NCBI GenBank assembly: GCA_002501485.1
Contig: DLTS01000017.1
Span: 1-7,484 of the forward strand
Direction: 5' to 3'
DNA length: 7,484 nt
From: Acidimicrobiaceae bacterium UBA7830
GTDB lineage: Bacteria > Actinomycetota > Acidimicrobiia > Acidimicrobiales > Ilumatobacteraceae
Every line of letters begins with the position of its first letter. Position 1 is the stretch's first letter. The translations under genes were made by a program, and so were the position numbers. Below are positions 1 to 6,601 of this stretch, one piece after another. The notes beneath the pieces are model-generated. The model did not search any database. It was not told the origin of the DNA and was given only the letters and a program-made list of their open reading frames with translations.

Positions 1-1
1 G

Positions 2-526
2 ACTGTCTCACTCGATGACATTGCCGACGCAGTTGGTGTCCGTAAACAGACAGTTCTCTACTGGTTTAAGTCTCGAAGCGGACTCATCGATGCGGTGCTC
101 GACCACGCAGCTGACGAATTGCTGGTGGTGGTTGAGGCCGCTATTCGGTCACGAGGAGATGAACCACTTGATCGAGTCGATGCTGTTGTTTGCGCGGTGT
201 TCCGGCCGGTCGTGCGTCGGCCAGCACTTCTCGGCCTGATCCGTGAAGTCACACGACTCGATGAAAGCCACATCAACCATTTGCGTGGCCGTTTGTCAGC
301 TGTGGTGGACCGGTGCGTGTCCTACCTCACGTCCGAAATGGAGAAGGGGCGACTCAGAACATGTGACCCAATGGTCTTAGCGGGTCTGTTGTACTCGACG
401 GTGTCGGGTACCGGTACCGAACCGATCGTGCTTGAAACGTTCGGATGGGAGCCAAATGCTGCGGGTCTTCGACAGGTTCGACGCGAGTTGCGCGGCTTCG
501 TACGAGCGGCACTTCAGCCGAACTGA
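2..526 (+). CDS. TetR/AcrR-family transcriptional regulator, 3' part (5' end outside window)
   Basis: The open frame enters from the left edge, so the true start and roughly the first 20-30 residues are missing; 174 residues are visible. The first ~35 visible residues form the TetR_N helix-turn-helix: LDDIADAVGV is the positioning helix and turn, RKQTVLYWFKSRSGLIDAV the recognition helix and following segment, matching the family pattern G-V-x-x-x-T-(L/V)-Y-x-x-F-x-(S/K)-(K/R)-x-x-L. A GTG at 95 could be mistaken for a start, but using it would delete the DNA-binding domain. The remaining ~140 residues are predicted mostly helical, as expected of a ligand-binding and dimerisation domain; nothing in them identifies the ligand. 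TetR proteins usually repress an adjacent gene; the likely target would lie left of the window, because the right-hand neighbour ddl is convergent. Family confident, target unknown. Confidence 0.88.
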   Translation, partial: TVSLDDIADAVGVRKQTVLYWFKSRSGLIDAVLDHAADELLVVVEAAIRSRGDEPLDRVDAVVCAVFRPVVRRPALLGLIREVTRLDESHINHLRGRLSAVVDRCVSYLTSEMEKGRLRTCDPMVLAGLLYSTVSGTGTEPIVLETFGWEPNAAGLRQVRRELRGFVRAALQPN

Positions 527-540
527 GGTTGAGCACCGGG

Positions 541-1632
541 CTAGCGCGCGGTGTTCCGAACCCTTGACGAGTGGCGCTCCACGGCGAGGTCAACAAGGTT
601 GTTGATGAGGGTTGCGTACGTCATGCCACTTGCGGTGACCATCTTCGGGTACATCGAAATCGGAGTGAACCCTGGCATCGTGTTCAACTCGTTGAACAAA
701 ACCCCCCGCCCGTGCTCCTCGAAGAAAAAGTCACACCGAGCGAGGCCTGAACAGCCAAGAGCGGAAAACACGCGAACTGCGAGATCGGTGACTTCGGTAG
801 CGACGTCATCTGGCAACTGGGCGGGAATCTCGCACAATGAGATTCCGTCAAGGTACTTATCTGAGTACGAGTAGAAACTGTCAGCCGGAATCACCTCTCC
901 CGGCGGAAATGCGATCGGAGACTCATTGCCGAGCACGGCGACTTCTATTTCTCGCCCGTTAATTCCTTCTTCCACGAGGATAGAAGAGTCAAACGTAAAC
1001 GCGAGTTCGACTGCAGCGGCAAGATTCTGAGGGCCTTCAACACGCGAGACACCAACCGATGAACCCATGTTTGCTGGCTTCACAAAACACGGGTAACTCA
1101 ATTCGTGTTCGACACGTTGGGCAATCGATGCCATCGCTTGCAGGTCTGCAGTGGTCAGCGTGAAGTAGCGCGGAATCGGAATACCGGCAGACGCAGCGAC
1201 GGTCTTCGCCATCGACTTATCCATCGCAAGCGCAGATCCGAGCACACCGGAGCCGACATACGCCACATCGAGCACCTCGAGCAGACCTTGAATCGTGCCA
1301 TCTTCGCCGAGTGGGCCGTGCAATAACGGAAGCACGACAATCTGCTCGGTCGATGATGCAGAAAGCTCGGCAACGAGGTCGAACGGATTAACAGGTGTGC
1401 CTTCAGTTGAAAGGTTTCCATCGTCAGCCAGATCGTGATTCGCCTCTGAAAATGGGTCGCTGACGCGGTTCCATTGCCCCTCTTTGGTGATGCCAATGAC
1501 TGTGACATTGTGAAGTGATCGATCGATGGCGGCGGCCACGTGCCATGCGGTTGTGCAACTGACATCGTGTTCGGCCGAACGCCCACCAAAGACGACGACA
1601 AGGTGGGTGCGAAGTTTGGCCACGACCTTCAC
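541..1632 (-). CDS. ddl: D-alanine--D-alanine ligase
   Basis: Cytoplasmic ATP-grasp enzyme joining two D-alanines to give the D-Ala-D-Ala dipeptide that MurF adds to the peptidoglycan precursor. Its 363 residues fit the longer DdlA-type length. Visible motifs: FGGRSAEHDVS near the N-terminus (Glu21 equals Glu15 of E. coli DdlB); signature HGPLGEDGTIQGLLE at 105-119; ATP-grasp segment FVKPANMGSSVGVSRV around 183-198; omega-loop FYSYSDKY at 253-260, whose final Tyr aligns with DdlB Tyr216, favouring D-Ala-D-Ala over D-Ala-D-Lac; and the metal-binding end with Asp301, Glu315 and Asn317 in NELNTMPG. The GTG start at 1632 was chosen because AGGGA lies 7 nt upstream and it gives a normal N-terminus. 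The gene is convergent with tetR (14-bp gap) and head-to-head with murF (16-bp gap). No key residue is missing. Confidence 0.97.
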   Translation of the reverse strand: MKVVAKLRTHLVVVFGGRSAEHDVSCTTAWHVAAAIDRSLHNVTVIGITKEGQWNRVSDPFSEANHDLADDGNLSTEGTPVNPFDLVAELSASSTEQIVVLPLLHGPLGEDGTIQGLLEVLDVAYVGSGVLGSALAMDKSMAKTVAASAGIPIPRYFTLTTADLQAMASIAQRVEHELSYPCFVKPANMGSSVGVSRVEGPQNLAAAVELAFTFDSSILVEEGINGREIEVAVLGNESPIAFPPGEVIPADSFYSYSDKYLDGISLCEIPAQLPDDVATEVTDLAVRVFSALGCSGLARCDFFFEEHGRGVLFNELNTMPGFTPISMYPKMVTASGMTYATLINNLVDLAVERHSSRVRNTAR

Positions 1633-1634
1633 GG

Positions 1635-1640
1635 TACTGT
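1635..1640 (+). promoter_or_regulatory. Candidate -10 hexamer for murF (leaderless start)
   Basis: TACTGT matches the TAnnnT pattern and ends 8 nt before the GTG start of murF. No Shine-Dalgarno sequence precedes that GTG, so transcription may begin at or next to the start codon. No convincing -35 box is visible. Any further promoter elements would have to lie inside the coding start of ddl. Inference from position and pattern only. Confidence 0.4.
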
Positions 1641-1644
1641 CCCT
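1640..1644 (-). promoter_or_regulatory. Ribosome binding site of ddl
   Basis: On the minus strand AGGGA lies 7 nt before the GTG start of ddl and supports that start. It is the clearest Shine-Dalgarno match among the starts in this window. It sits inside the 16-bp gap to murF and shares one base pair with the proposed -10 hexamer of murF on the other strand. Confidence 0.6.
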
Positions 1645-1648
1645 ATTT

Positions 1649-2953
1649 GTGCAGTTGAGGGCATCAGAGGTCGCGTCAGCAATTGGAGGTCGCCTTATCG
1701 GTGATGACGTGTTGATCGATGGCGTTCATTTCGACTCGCGAGCCGACATTCAACACTGTTTGTTCGTCGCAATTCGCGCTGACCGGAACGGTCACGACTT
1801 CGTGCCAGACGCGTTCTCTCGGGGCGCAAGTTGTGCGTTGGTTTCTGAAGATGTTGACGATGCGGCGGGTTCACTCATCGTTGTTGATGACACGATGCGG
1901 GCGTTCTCTAATCTTGCAACACACGTCCGCTCGCAGCAGTTGTCAGATGTTGCCGTAGTTGGAGTGACGGGCAGTGTGGGAAAGACCTCAACGAAGAATC
2001 TCATCGCTGGAGCTCTGAGTTCCACTGCGGTATGGGCAAGCCCAAAGAGTTTCAACAATGAACAGGGAGTTCCCTTCACGCTCATCAACACCCCCAGCGG
2101 CGCGCGCACGGTGGTGGTCGAAATGGGAATGCGCGGATTCGGCGAGATCACGCATTTGTGCGATGTGGCCTCGCCAACCATTGGAGTTGTCACTCGCGTA
2201 GGGCAGGCACACACCGCCCGTCTTGGTGGAATCGAAGGCGTCGCTAAGGCCAAGGCGGAACTTGTTACGTCGCTTCCGAACTCGGGCACCGCAGTGTTGA
2301 ACGCCGACGATGAACGCGTGCTCGCAATGTCGGCAATAGCTCCGGGGGCAGTAGTGACCTACGGTCAGTATGGCGACGTCACTCCAACCGAAGTTCAGTT
2401 TGATGCATTTGGTCGAGCGCGTTTTCGTTTTGATTCACCGTGGGGCTCAGCCTCGGTTGCGCTGCAGGTGGCGGGGGAGCACATGATGAGCAATGCACTC
2501 GCCGCCATAGCGGTCGGAGGTGTGCTGAAGGTTCCCGTGGAGGAGATCGTGGATGGCCTTGAGGCCGTTGAGCCGGAGGATCACCGAATGGTGGTCCACG
2601 AGTTGGCATCAGGTTCACTCCTCATCGATGACTGCTACAACGCAAACCCAACTTCAGTTGTCGCAGCATTGCGCACATTGGCCGACCTTGATGTGATCCG
2701 GCGAATCGCCGTGCTGGGAGAGATGGCAGAGGTTGACGAGCCCGTTACCGCTCATCGGTCGGTTGCCGATACCGCATCTCACTTGGGGATCGAGGTCATT
2801 CCGATCATGACCGACCTGTACGGCGCCGAGAGATCAGATGTGCTGCCCGCTTTCGTCATGGAGATGCTTGCCACAGGAGACACAGCGGTGTTAGTCAAGG
2901 GAAGTCGAGTTGCTGGTCTTGAACGGATCGTTGAAGAGATCCTTGACCATTAG
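1649..2953 (+). CDS. murF: UDP-N-acetylmuramoyl-tripeptide--D-alanyl-D-alanine ligase
   Basis: Cytoplasmic Mur ligase that uses ATP to attach D-Ala-D-Ala to UDP-MurNAc-tripeptide, the last step before the membrane stage of peptidoglycan synthesis. From GTG 1649 the protein has 434 residues. The N-terminal domain begins LRASEVASAIGGRLIGDD, the usual MurF opening. The central ATPase domain has the P-loop GVTGSVGKTS at 105-114 (Lys112), SFNNEQGVPFTL at 134-145, VVEMGM near 157-161, and AKAEL around 201-205 with the probable carbamylated Lys202. GEHMMSNALAA begins near 276. The C-terminal domain carries DDCYNANPTS at 327-336, LGEMAEV near 356 and LVKGSR near 415. One small oddity is HRM where many relatives have GRM (about 312). 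An upstream ATG at 1526 is in frame but would add 41 residues lying wholly inside ddl with no MurF-like character; TTG 1655 is another possible start. The partner enzyme gene ddl is divergent, 16 bp away. Confidence 0.96.
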   Translation: MQLRASEVASAIGGRLIGDDVLIDGVHFDSRADIQHCLFVAIRADRNGHDFVPDAFSRGASCALVSEDVDDAAGSLIVVDDTMRAFSNLATHVRSQQLSDVAVVGVTGSVGKTSTKNLIAGALSSTAVWASPKSFNNEQGVPFTLINTPSGARTVVVEMGMRGFGEITHLCDVASPTIGVVTRVGQAHTARLGGIEGVAKAKAELVTSLPNSGTAVLNADDERVLAMSAIAPGAVVTYGQYGDVTPTEVQFDAFGRARFRFDSPWGSASVALQVAGEHMMSNALAAIAVGGVLKVPVEEIVDGLEAVEPEDHRMVVHELASGSLLIDDCYNANPTSVVAALRTLADLDVIRRIAVLGEMAEVDEPVTAHRSVADTASHLGIEVIPIMTDLYGAERSDVLPAFVMEMLATGDTAVLVKGSRVAGLERIVEEILDH

Positions 2954-4239
2954 TGAAGACGGCTGGGGCCAGTCTCTGGGATTGAGGTTGGTTCGCCGTC
3001 TAAGAAATCATCCTCATCGAGTCTGCCCAGATCAGAGACCACCCCATTCACCGCCGCAGCGATTGCGCCCACCGCAAGCACCCATCTCGCTCCGACTGCA
3101 TCCATGATCGGTCCAGCGAGGAGATTACCGATCGGGATTGAGCCCCCAAATGACATGAACCACAGCGGCATGATCGATGCCCGCTCAGCGTCGGTGAGGT
3201 TGTGTTGTAGTTCGGTCATCATGGCAGTCGCAAGAAGGAAATAGACGAAACCGAGTACTAATGAAACCGGCAGGGCAACAGCGAAGTTGCTGGTGATGGC
3301 AAAGAGAAACAGAAAGAGAGCGAAGAGCCTGAAACTCCACCTGATGAGAATGTGTCGCGACACTTCTGAAAACACGGTGCCAACCGATAATGCCCCGAGA
3401 AACGCTCCGAGCCCCCAGGTGATGTACAGCACCTTGTATGCACCGCTGTCTGCCGCAAGTCCGAGGTTGAGACGTGTGACCGAAGGAAACAAACCGATGT
3501 ACGGCAAGCTGACGACGGAGAAGCAAAACATTGAGCTGAGGAGCACAAGCAGCACTTTTCGGCGCCGAGCAAGACCAACGCCGGCCGTCAGCGCCCGCCA
3601 GCCTTTCGCCTTGTTCATACCGTTAATCGATGGCAGATGATTCTTCGCAAGAGGAACCATGACGAAGCAGTAGGTAGCGGCATTGATGAGGAAGAGTTGC
3701 CAGAGATCGAGCCCGATCCACCCGAGGAATGCAGCGAGCGCAGGCCCGGCGATGCGGCTTCCATTGATCATCGCTGAGTTGAGACTCACCGCCCCACCAA
3801 TGTCGGCTCGAGGCACTAGCGAAGGCAAGCTGGCGTTGAACGCTGGCGCTTGCACGGTGTTAGCAATACCAATACCAAGCTGAATGGCGAAGATCGTCCA
3901 AATTGGAGCGCTCCAGCGCGCAAGTCCACCCAAGACAACCGAGAGCACCATCATTGATGCTTGCATTGCAAGAATCAAACGCGTTCGGTCGACCCGATCT
4001 GCGAGAACACCTGCGGGTACCGAGCCAAAGAGCATCGGACCGAGTTGAGCGAAAATGAGCAGGCCAACGAACGCGGCCGACCCAGTACGAACGTCAAGGT
4101 AGGCCGGCAGCATGAAGTTCTGCATCCAGGTGCCGACGTTCGACAAGGACGCACCGATAAACAGCACGCGAAAGTGACGGTGCTGAAGTGCGGAGCGGGC
4201 GGTGCCCGAGCGAGGTGGGGTACTGGTGGGGCTGGACAT
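2950..4239 (-). CDS. MFS transporter, EntS-like (MFS_3) exporter family
   Basis: Inner-membrane major facilitator protein of 429 residues, probably a proton-driven exporter of small molecules; the substrate cannot be read from the sequence. About 12 hydrophobic segments can be placed roughly at 25-45, 55-80, 88-107, 112-133, 158-176, 179-198, 228-252, 266-290, 298-317, 321-343, 352-376 and 380-400, with a basic loop near 205-228. Family marks are HRHFRVLFIGASLSNVGTWM near the N-terminus, the loop 2-3 motif GVLADRVDRTRLI at 77-89, and PAFNASLPSLVPRADIGGA followed by N-x-x-R-I-A-G-P after segment 4, a pattern typical of EntS-like MFS proteins. The short polar N-terminus and acidic C-terminal tail are cytoplasmic by prediction. 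The ATG has a run of C before it and no Shine-Dalgarno. Its stop overlaps that of murF by 4 nt. The LLM oxidoreductase gene lies 91 bp upstream on the same strand, so co-transcription is possible but not shown. Confidence 0.9.
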   Translation of the reverse strand: MSSPTSTPPRSGTARSALQHRHFRVLFIGASLSNVGTWMQNFMLPAYLDVRTGSAAFVGLLIFAQLGPMLFGSVPAGVLADRVDRTRLILAMQASMMVLSVVLGGLARWSAPIWTIFAIQLGIGIANTVQAPAFNASLPSLVPRADIGGAVSLNSAMINGSRIAGPALAAFLGWIGLDLWQLFLINAATYCFVMVPLAKNHLPSINGMNKAKGWRALTAGVGLARRRKVLLVLLSSMFCFSVVSLPYIGLFPSVTRLNLGLAADSGAYKVLYITWGLGAFLGALSVGTVFSEVSRHILIRWSFRLFALFLFLFAITSNFAVALPVSLVLGFVYFLLATAMMTELQHNLTDAERASIMPLWFMSFGGSIPIGNLLAGPIMDAVGARWVLAVGAIAAAVNGVVSDLGRLDEDDFLDGEPTSIPETGPSRLH

Positions 4240-4330
4240 GGGGGGCGAAGCAAAACTAACTGCTCGCAGCTCGGAGATAGCGGTTCACCTGCGAGAACGC
4301 AGATGGCGCAACGAGGTCAAGGAGTTGGTA
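4240..4330. other. 91-bp gap between the LLM oxidoreductase and MFS genes
   Basis: Non-coding spacer between two minus-strand genes. It contains an imperfect inverted repeat close to the MFS start (separate entry) and, on the minus strand, TAGTTT ending 13 nt before the MFS ATG, a weak -10 candidate that would give a leader of only about 6-7 nt. No T-tract follows the repeat, so it does not look like an intrinsic terminator for the upstream gene. Confidence 0.4.
4245..4267. repeat. Imperfect inverted repeat upstream of the MFS gene
   Basis: GCGAAGCA and TGCTCGC face each other across an 8-nt loop, forming 7 paired positions with one bulged A. It ends 5 bp from the MFS start codon and contains the weak -10 candidate TAGTTT (minus strand) in and next to its loop. 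It could be an operator half-site pair, an RNA hairpin or chance. Confidence 0.3.
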
Positions 4331-5368
4331 CTACGAAAGGATGTCGACGTAGGTCTGCAACATCGATGTGGGGCCAGACAGCAGAAGTGTTGTCAGCACC
4401 GTCTCCTCCCATCGGGAGAGCTCTTCCTTGATCTTTTCGGGAGGACCGACGAGGGCAACGTCTTCCACCATCTTCAACGGGATTGCGGCAGCTGCCTCTT
4501 GTTTCTTCCCCTCGAGGTACAGCTCTTGCACCTTGAGTGCAACATCTTCGTATCCCATTCGAGCGAATACGTCGAAGTGGAAGTTTGCGCCTTTCGCTCC
4601 CATGCCGCCGGCATACAGGGCGAGCATGGGGCGGATCATGTCAGCGCAGGCTTCGACGTCATCTCCAGGTATGACTGTGACCGGAGCGATCACCTCGAAA
4701 TCATTAGCCTTTTCTGGATTCCCTGACCTTGCAAACCCTTCTTGCAGGCATGACGAGTAAAAGCCGTTCTCCGAAGGTGAGAAAAACAAGGGCAGCCACC
4801 CGTCGCAAATTTCTGCGGAGAGGGCAACGTTCTTCGGTCCCTCGGCTCCGAGATAGATCGGAATGTCGTTTCTGAACGGATGGACCGTCGACTTGAGAGG
4901 TTTTCCGAGACCGCTCGAGCCCTCGCCGTCGTACGGCAACCGATATTGATTACCTGCGTGGGAGACGGGTTTGTCGCGTCGCAAGATCGAACGAACGATG
5001 GACACGTATTCACGGGTTCGCTCGAGAGGCCGGTGGTAACGCTCGCCGTACCACCCTTCAACAACCTGTGGTCCTGAGACGCCGAGACCGAGAATGAATC
5101 GGCCTTGCGAAAGGTGATCGATAGTCATCGCTGCCATCGCAGTAGCCGAAGGTGTTCGAGCCGACATCTGAATGATGCCGGTACCAAGTTTGATTCGAGA
5201 TGTTGAAGCACCCCACCAGGCGAGGGGTGTCAGCGCATCTGACCCATACGCCTCAGCCGTCCAGACCGATTCGAACCCAAGTCGCTCAGCTTCGATCACG
5301 CTGTTCAACGCGTCTCGGGGAGGGCCTGACGACCAATAACCAACGCTGTATCCAAATTGAAACGCCAT
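4331..5368 (-). CDS. LLM-class F420-dependent oxidoreductase, Rv3520c-like
   Basis: Cytoplasmic luciferase-like (bacterial luciferase fold, TIM barrel) oxidoreductase predicted to use the deazaflavin cofactor F420 for hydride transfer; the substrate is unknown. The 345-residue length fits. Features seen: YSVGYWSSGPP at the N-terminus; ERLGFESVWTAEAYGSDALT at 28-47 with TPLAWWGASTSRIKLGTGII following; SARTPSATAMAAMTIDHLS at 69-87; GRFILGLGVSGPQVVEGWYG at 89-108; PIYLGAEGPKNVALSAEICD near 170-189 then GWLP; and LYAGGMGAKGANFH around 251-264. These blocks match the mycobacterial Rv3520c family as I remember it. The ATG at 5368 has no Shine-Dalgarno but has TACAGT exactly 6 nt upstream, consistent with a leaderless message. 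It lies 55 bp downstream of ald and 91 bp upstream of the MFS gene, all on the minus strand. Presence of this family implies the organism makes F420. A flavin (FMN) user is less likely but not excluded. Confidence 0.92.
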   Translation of the reverse strand: MAFQFGYSVGYWSSGPPRDALNSVIEAERLGFESVWTAEAYGSDALTPLAWWGASTSRIKLGTGIIQMSARTPSATAMAAMTIDHLSQGRFILGLGVSGPQVVEGWYGERYHRPLERTREYVSIVRSILRRDKPVSHAGNQYRLPYDGEGSSGLGKPLKSTVHPFRNDIPIYLGAEGPKNVALSAEICDGWLPLFFSPSENGFYSSCLQEGFARSGNPEKANDFEVIAPVTVIPGDDVEACADMIRPMLALYAGGMGAKGANFHFDVFARMGYEDVALKVQELYLEGKKQEAAAAIPLKMVEDVALVGPPEKIKEELSRWEETVLTTLLLSGPTSMLQTYVDILS

Positions 5369-5374
5369 GCCAAC

Positions 5375-5380
5375 ACTGTA
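5375..5380 (-). promoter_or_regulatory. Candidate -10 hexamer for the LLM oxidoreductase gene (leaderless start)
   Basis: TACAGT on the minus strand ends 6 nt before the ATG, which would place the first transcribed base on the A of the start codon. There is no Shine-Dalgarno sequence in the gap and no clear -35 box. This suggests the gene has its own promoter in addition to any readthrough from ald. Confidence 0.45.
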
Positions 5381-5403
5381 GGTCGCAGACAGAATTCGAT
5401 GAG

Positions 5404-5415
5404 AGGTCGAGACCT
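5404..5415. repeat. Short perfect inverted repeat AGGTC-GA-GACCT between ald and the LLM gene
   Basis: A 5-bp perfect inverted repeat with a 2-bp centre lies in the 55-bp gap. A related copy, AGGTCGCAGAC, starts 24 bp away at 5380 and abuts the proposed -10 of the LLM gene. No T-run follows on the minus strand, so a terminator for ald is unlikely. It may be a regulator site, but it is short enough to arise by chance. Confidence 0.25.
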
Positions 5416-5423
5416 TAGCGTTG

Positions 5424-6527
5424 CTACGAGAGAGATTGAGCGACGGTCTCGTTCACCAGTTGCCCTGCCTGCACATTCAACCCTTCCGCCAGATGGGCGT
5501 CGGTATCGATTACCGCTGCGCCGAGGTGAGTGAGTTTGCTGATGTGCGGCAATGAGGCGTTGGTGAGCGCCAAGGTCGAAGTGCGAGGTACCGCACCCGG
5601 CATGTTGCCCACGGCATAGTGCACAACTCCGTGGACTTCTGTTGTTGGCTGGGCATGGCTCGTTTCGGTCGAGGTGGCAATGCAGCCACCTTGGTCAATC
5701 GCGACATCGACGATGACAGAGCCTGGTCGCATCGTTTTCACCATGTCTTCGGTGACGACGATCGGTGCCTTATCGCCGGCGACGAGCACGGCGCCAATGA
5801 CGAGGTCTGCGTCGGCGACACTCCGTGCAACCGCGGAGCGGTTTGACGCAAGATGGACGAGGCGGCCAAATGAATGCTCATCGATCCAGCGAAGTCGATC
5901 GAGCGAGGCATCGATAATGGTGACTTGGGCCCCGAGGCCAAGTGCCATTGTCGCTGCGGCCCAGCCGACGTTTCCTCCGCCGATGATGACAACTGATGCG
6001 GGAGCGACTCCAGGTGCGCCTCCGAGTAGCACGCCGGCGCCACCCAAGTGCGCCGAGAGATGATGGGCGCCCATTTGAGTGGCAAGTTTGCCTGCGATCT
6101 CGCTCATCGGGGCGAGGAGTGGTAATCCGCCTTGGCGGTCGGTGACGGTCTCATACGCGAATGCGGTGCAGCCAGAACTGACGAGGGCTTCCGCCACAGC
6201 CGGATACGCCGCAAGATGGAGATACGTGAAGAGAGTTAGGTCATTTCGCAACAGCAAAAATTCTGATGTCTGCGGCTCTTTTACCTTGACGACAAGGTCA
6301 GCTTCCCACGCCTCATTTGCTGTTGCGACGATCGACGCTCCTGCTGCTTCGTACATCTCATCGGTGAAGCCCGCTCCGATTCCGGCACTGCGCTCCACGC
6401 GGACTTCGGAGCCAAGAGTGATGATCTCAGCGGCACCATCTGGAGTGAGGGCAACGCGGCGCTCATCTCCCTTAATTTCTTTCGGAACGCCAACGGTGGA
6501 GAGTGCGGGCTTTGCGGCTGCAGACAT
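5424..6527 (-). CDS. ald: Alanine dehydrogenase
   Basis: Cytoplasmic NAD-dependent enzyme interconverting L-alanine and pyruvate plus ammonia; it supports alanine catabolism or NADH recycling. It has 367 residues, close to the 371 of M. tuberculosis Ald. Key positions by alignment from memory: Arg24 in DERRVALTP and Lys83 in KVKEP (pyruvate binding), His104 in LFTYLHLAA, Asp278 in VDVAIDQGG. The Rossmann motif is VVIIGGGNVG at 179-188 with the acidic Asp206 at the end of the next strand, indicating NAD. YETV, LPLLAPMSEIAG and NMPGAVPRTSTLALTNA are also typical. One oddity is LGGAGVLLGG at 161-170, where M. tuberculosis Ald has QGGRGVLMGG. The N-terminus is about 10 residues longer than usual, with no better internal start visible. 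The ATG lacks a Shine-Dalgarno and has CAAACT 6 nt upstream. The gene is divergent from an Lrp/AsnC regulator, which is its probable controller. Confidence 0.96.
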   Translation of the reverse strand: MSAAAKPALSTVGVPKEIKGDERRVALTPDGAAEIITLGSEVRVERSAGIGAGFTDEMYEAAGASIVATANEAWEADLVVKVKEPQTSEFLLLRNDLTLFTYLHLAAYPAVAEALVSSGCTAFAYETVTDRQGGLPLLAPMSEIAGKLATQMGAHHLSAHLGGAGVLLGGAPGVAPASVVIIGGGNVGWAAATMALGLGAQVTIIDASLDRLRWIDEHSFGRLVHLASNRSAVARSVADADLVIGAVLVAGDKAPIVVTEDMVKTMRPGSVIVDVAIDQGGCIATSTETSHAQPTTEVHGVVHYAVGNMPGAVPRTSTLALTNASLPHISKLTHLGAAVIDTDAHLAEGLNVQAGQLVNETVAQSLS

Positions 6528-6533
6528 ATCGGT

Positions 6534-6539
6534 AGTTTG
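6534..6539 (-). promoter_or_regulatory. Candidate -10 hexamer for ald (leaderless start)
   Basis: CAAACT on the minus strand keeps the A at position 2 and T at position 6 of the -10 consensus and ends 6 nt before the ald ATG. No Shine-Dalgarno lies in the gap; an AGGA is present but 19 nt from the start, too far to serve. Weaker than the LLM and Lrp gene candidates. Confidence 0.3.
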
Positions 6540-6586
6540 ACTGAATTCCTGCGATGAATCCGGGCGAATAACAACTTGGTCATGGG

Positions 6587-6592
6587 TAAACT
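6587..6592 (+). promoter_or_regulatory. Candidate -10 hexamer for the Lrp/AsnC gene
   Basis: TAAACT fits TAnnnT and ends 8 nt before the ATG. No Shine-Dalgarno is present in the intervening CACTGTTT, so translation is probably leaderless or nearly so. No -35 box is recognisable. Confidence 0.4.
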
Positions 6593-6601
6593 CACTGTTT
6601 A
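6587..6601. repeat. Inverted repeat TAAAC-N5-GTTTA over the Lrp gene promoter and start
   Basis: A perfect 5-bp inverted repeat with a 5-bp spacer spans the proposed -10 and the first base of the start codon. A protein bound here would block initiation of the Lrp gene, so it is a reasonable candidate autoregulatory operator. At 10 matched bases it could also be chance. Confidence 0.35.

Larger units (their letters stand above)
6528..6600. promoter_or_regulatory. Divergent promoter region between ald and the Lrp/AsnC gene
   Basis: This 73-bp gap must hold the promoters of both genes. -10 candidates for each lie next to the respective start codons. Between them GAAT occurs three times in the same orientation (6543, 6556, 6567), about one helical turn apart, including the near-repeats TGAATTCC and TGAATCC. 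Regularly spaced short AT-containing sites are compatible with binding by an Lrp/AsnC oligomer, but the match is weak. The shared layout resembles the mycobacterial ald/aldR intergenic region, where AldR binds. Confidence 0.6.

Noticed and set aside
527..540. Bidirectional terminator between tetR and ddl
   Set aside because: Only 14 bp separate the stops, and no hairpin with T-tracts is visible there.
1155..1601. 148-codon minus-strand open frame overlapping ddl
   Set aside because: Frame-shifted shadow of ddl; Ddl motifs are all in the other frame.
1526..1648. In-frame ATG at 1526 extending MurF by 41 residues
   Set aside because: The extension lies wholly opposite the ddl coding start, has no MurF-like character, and the usual MurF N-terminus begins right at 1649-1655.
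1792..2289. 165-codon minus-strand open frame inside murF
   Set aside because: It is antisense to a well-supported gene, has low-complexity composition and no recognisable motif or ribosome site.
3961..4431. 156-codon plus-strand open frame across the start of the MFS gene
   Set aside because: Antisense to the MFS N-terminus and the LLM C-terminus; polar, repetitive composition and no family resemblance.
4202..4726. 174-codon plus-strand open frame antisense to the LLM gene
   Set aside because: Explained by high coding density on the other strand; no recognisable domain or start signal.
5404..5415. Intrinsic terminator after ald
   Set aside because: The stem is only 5 bp and no T-run follows on the minus strand.
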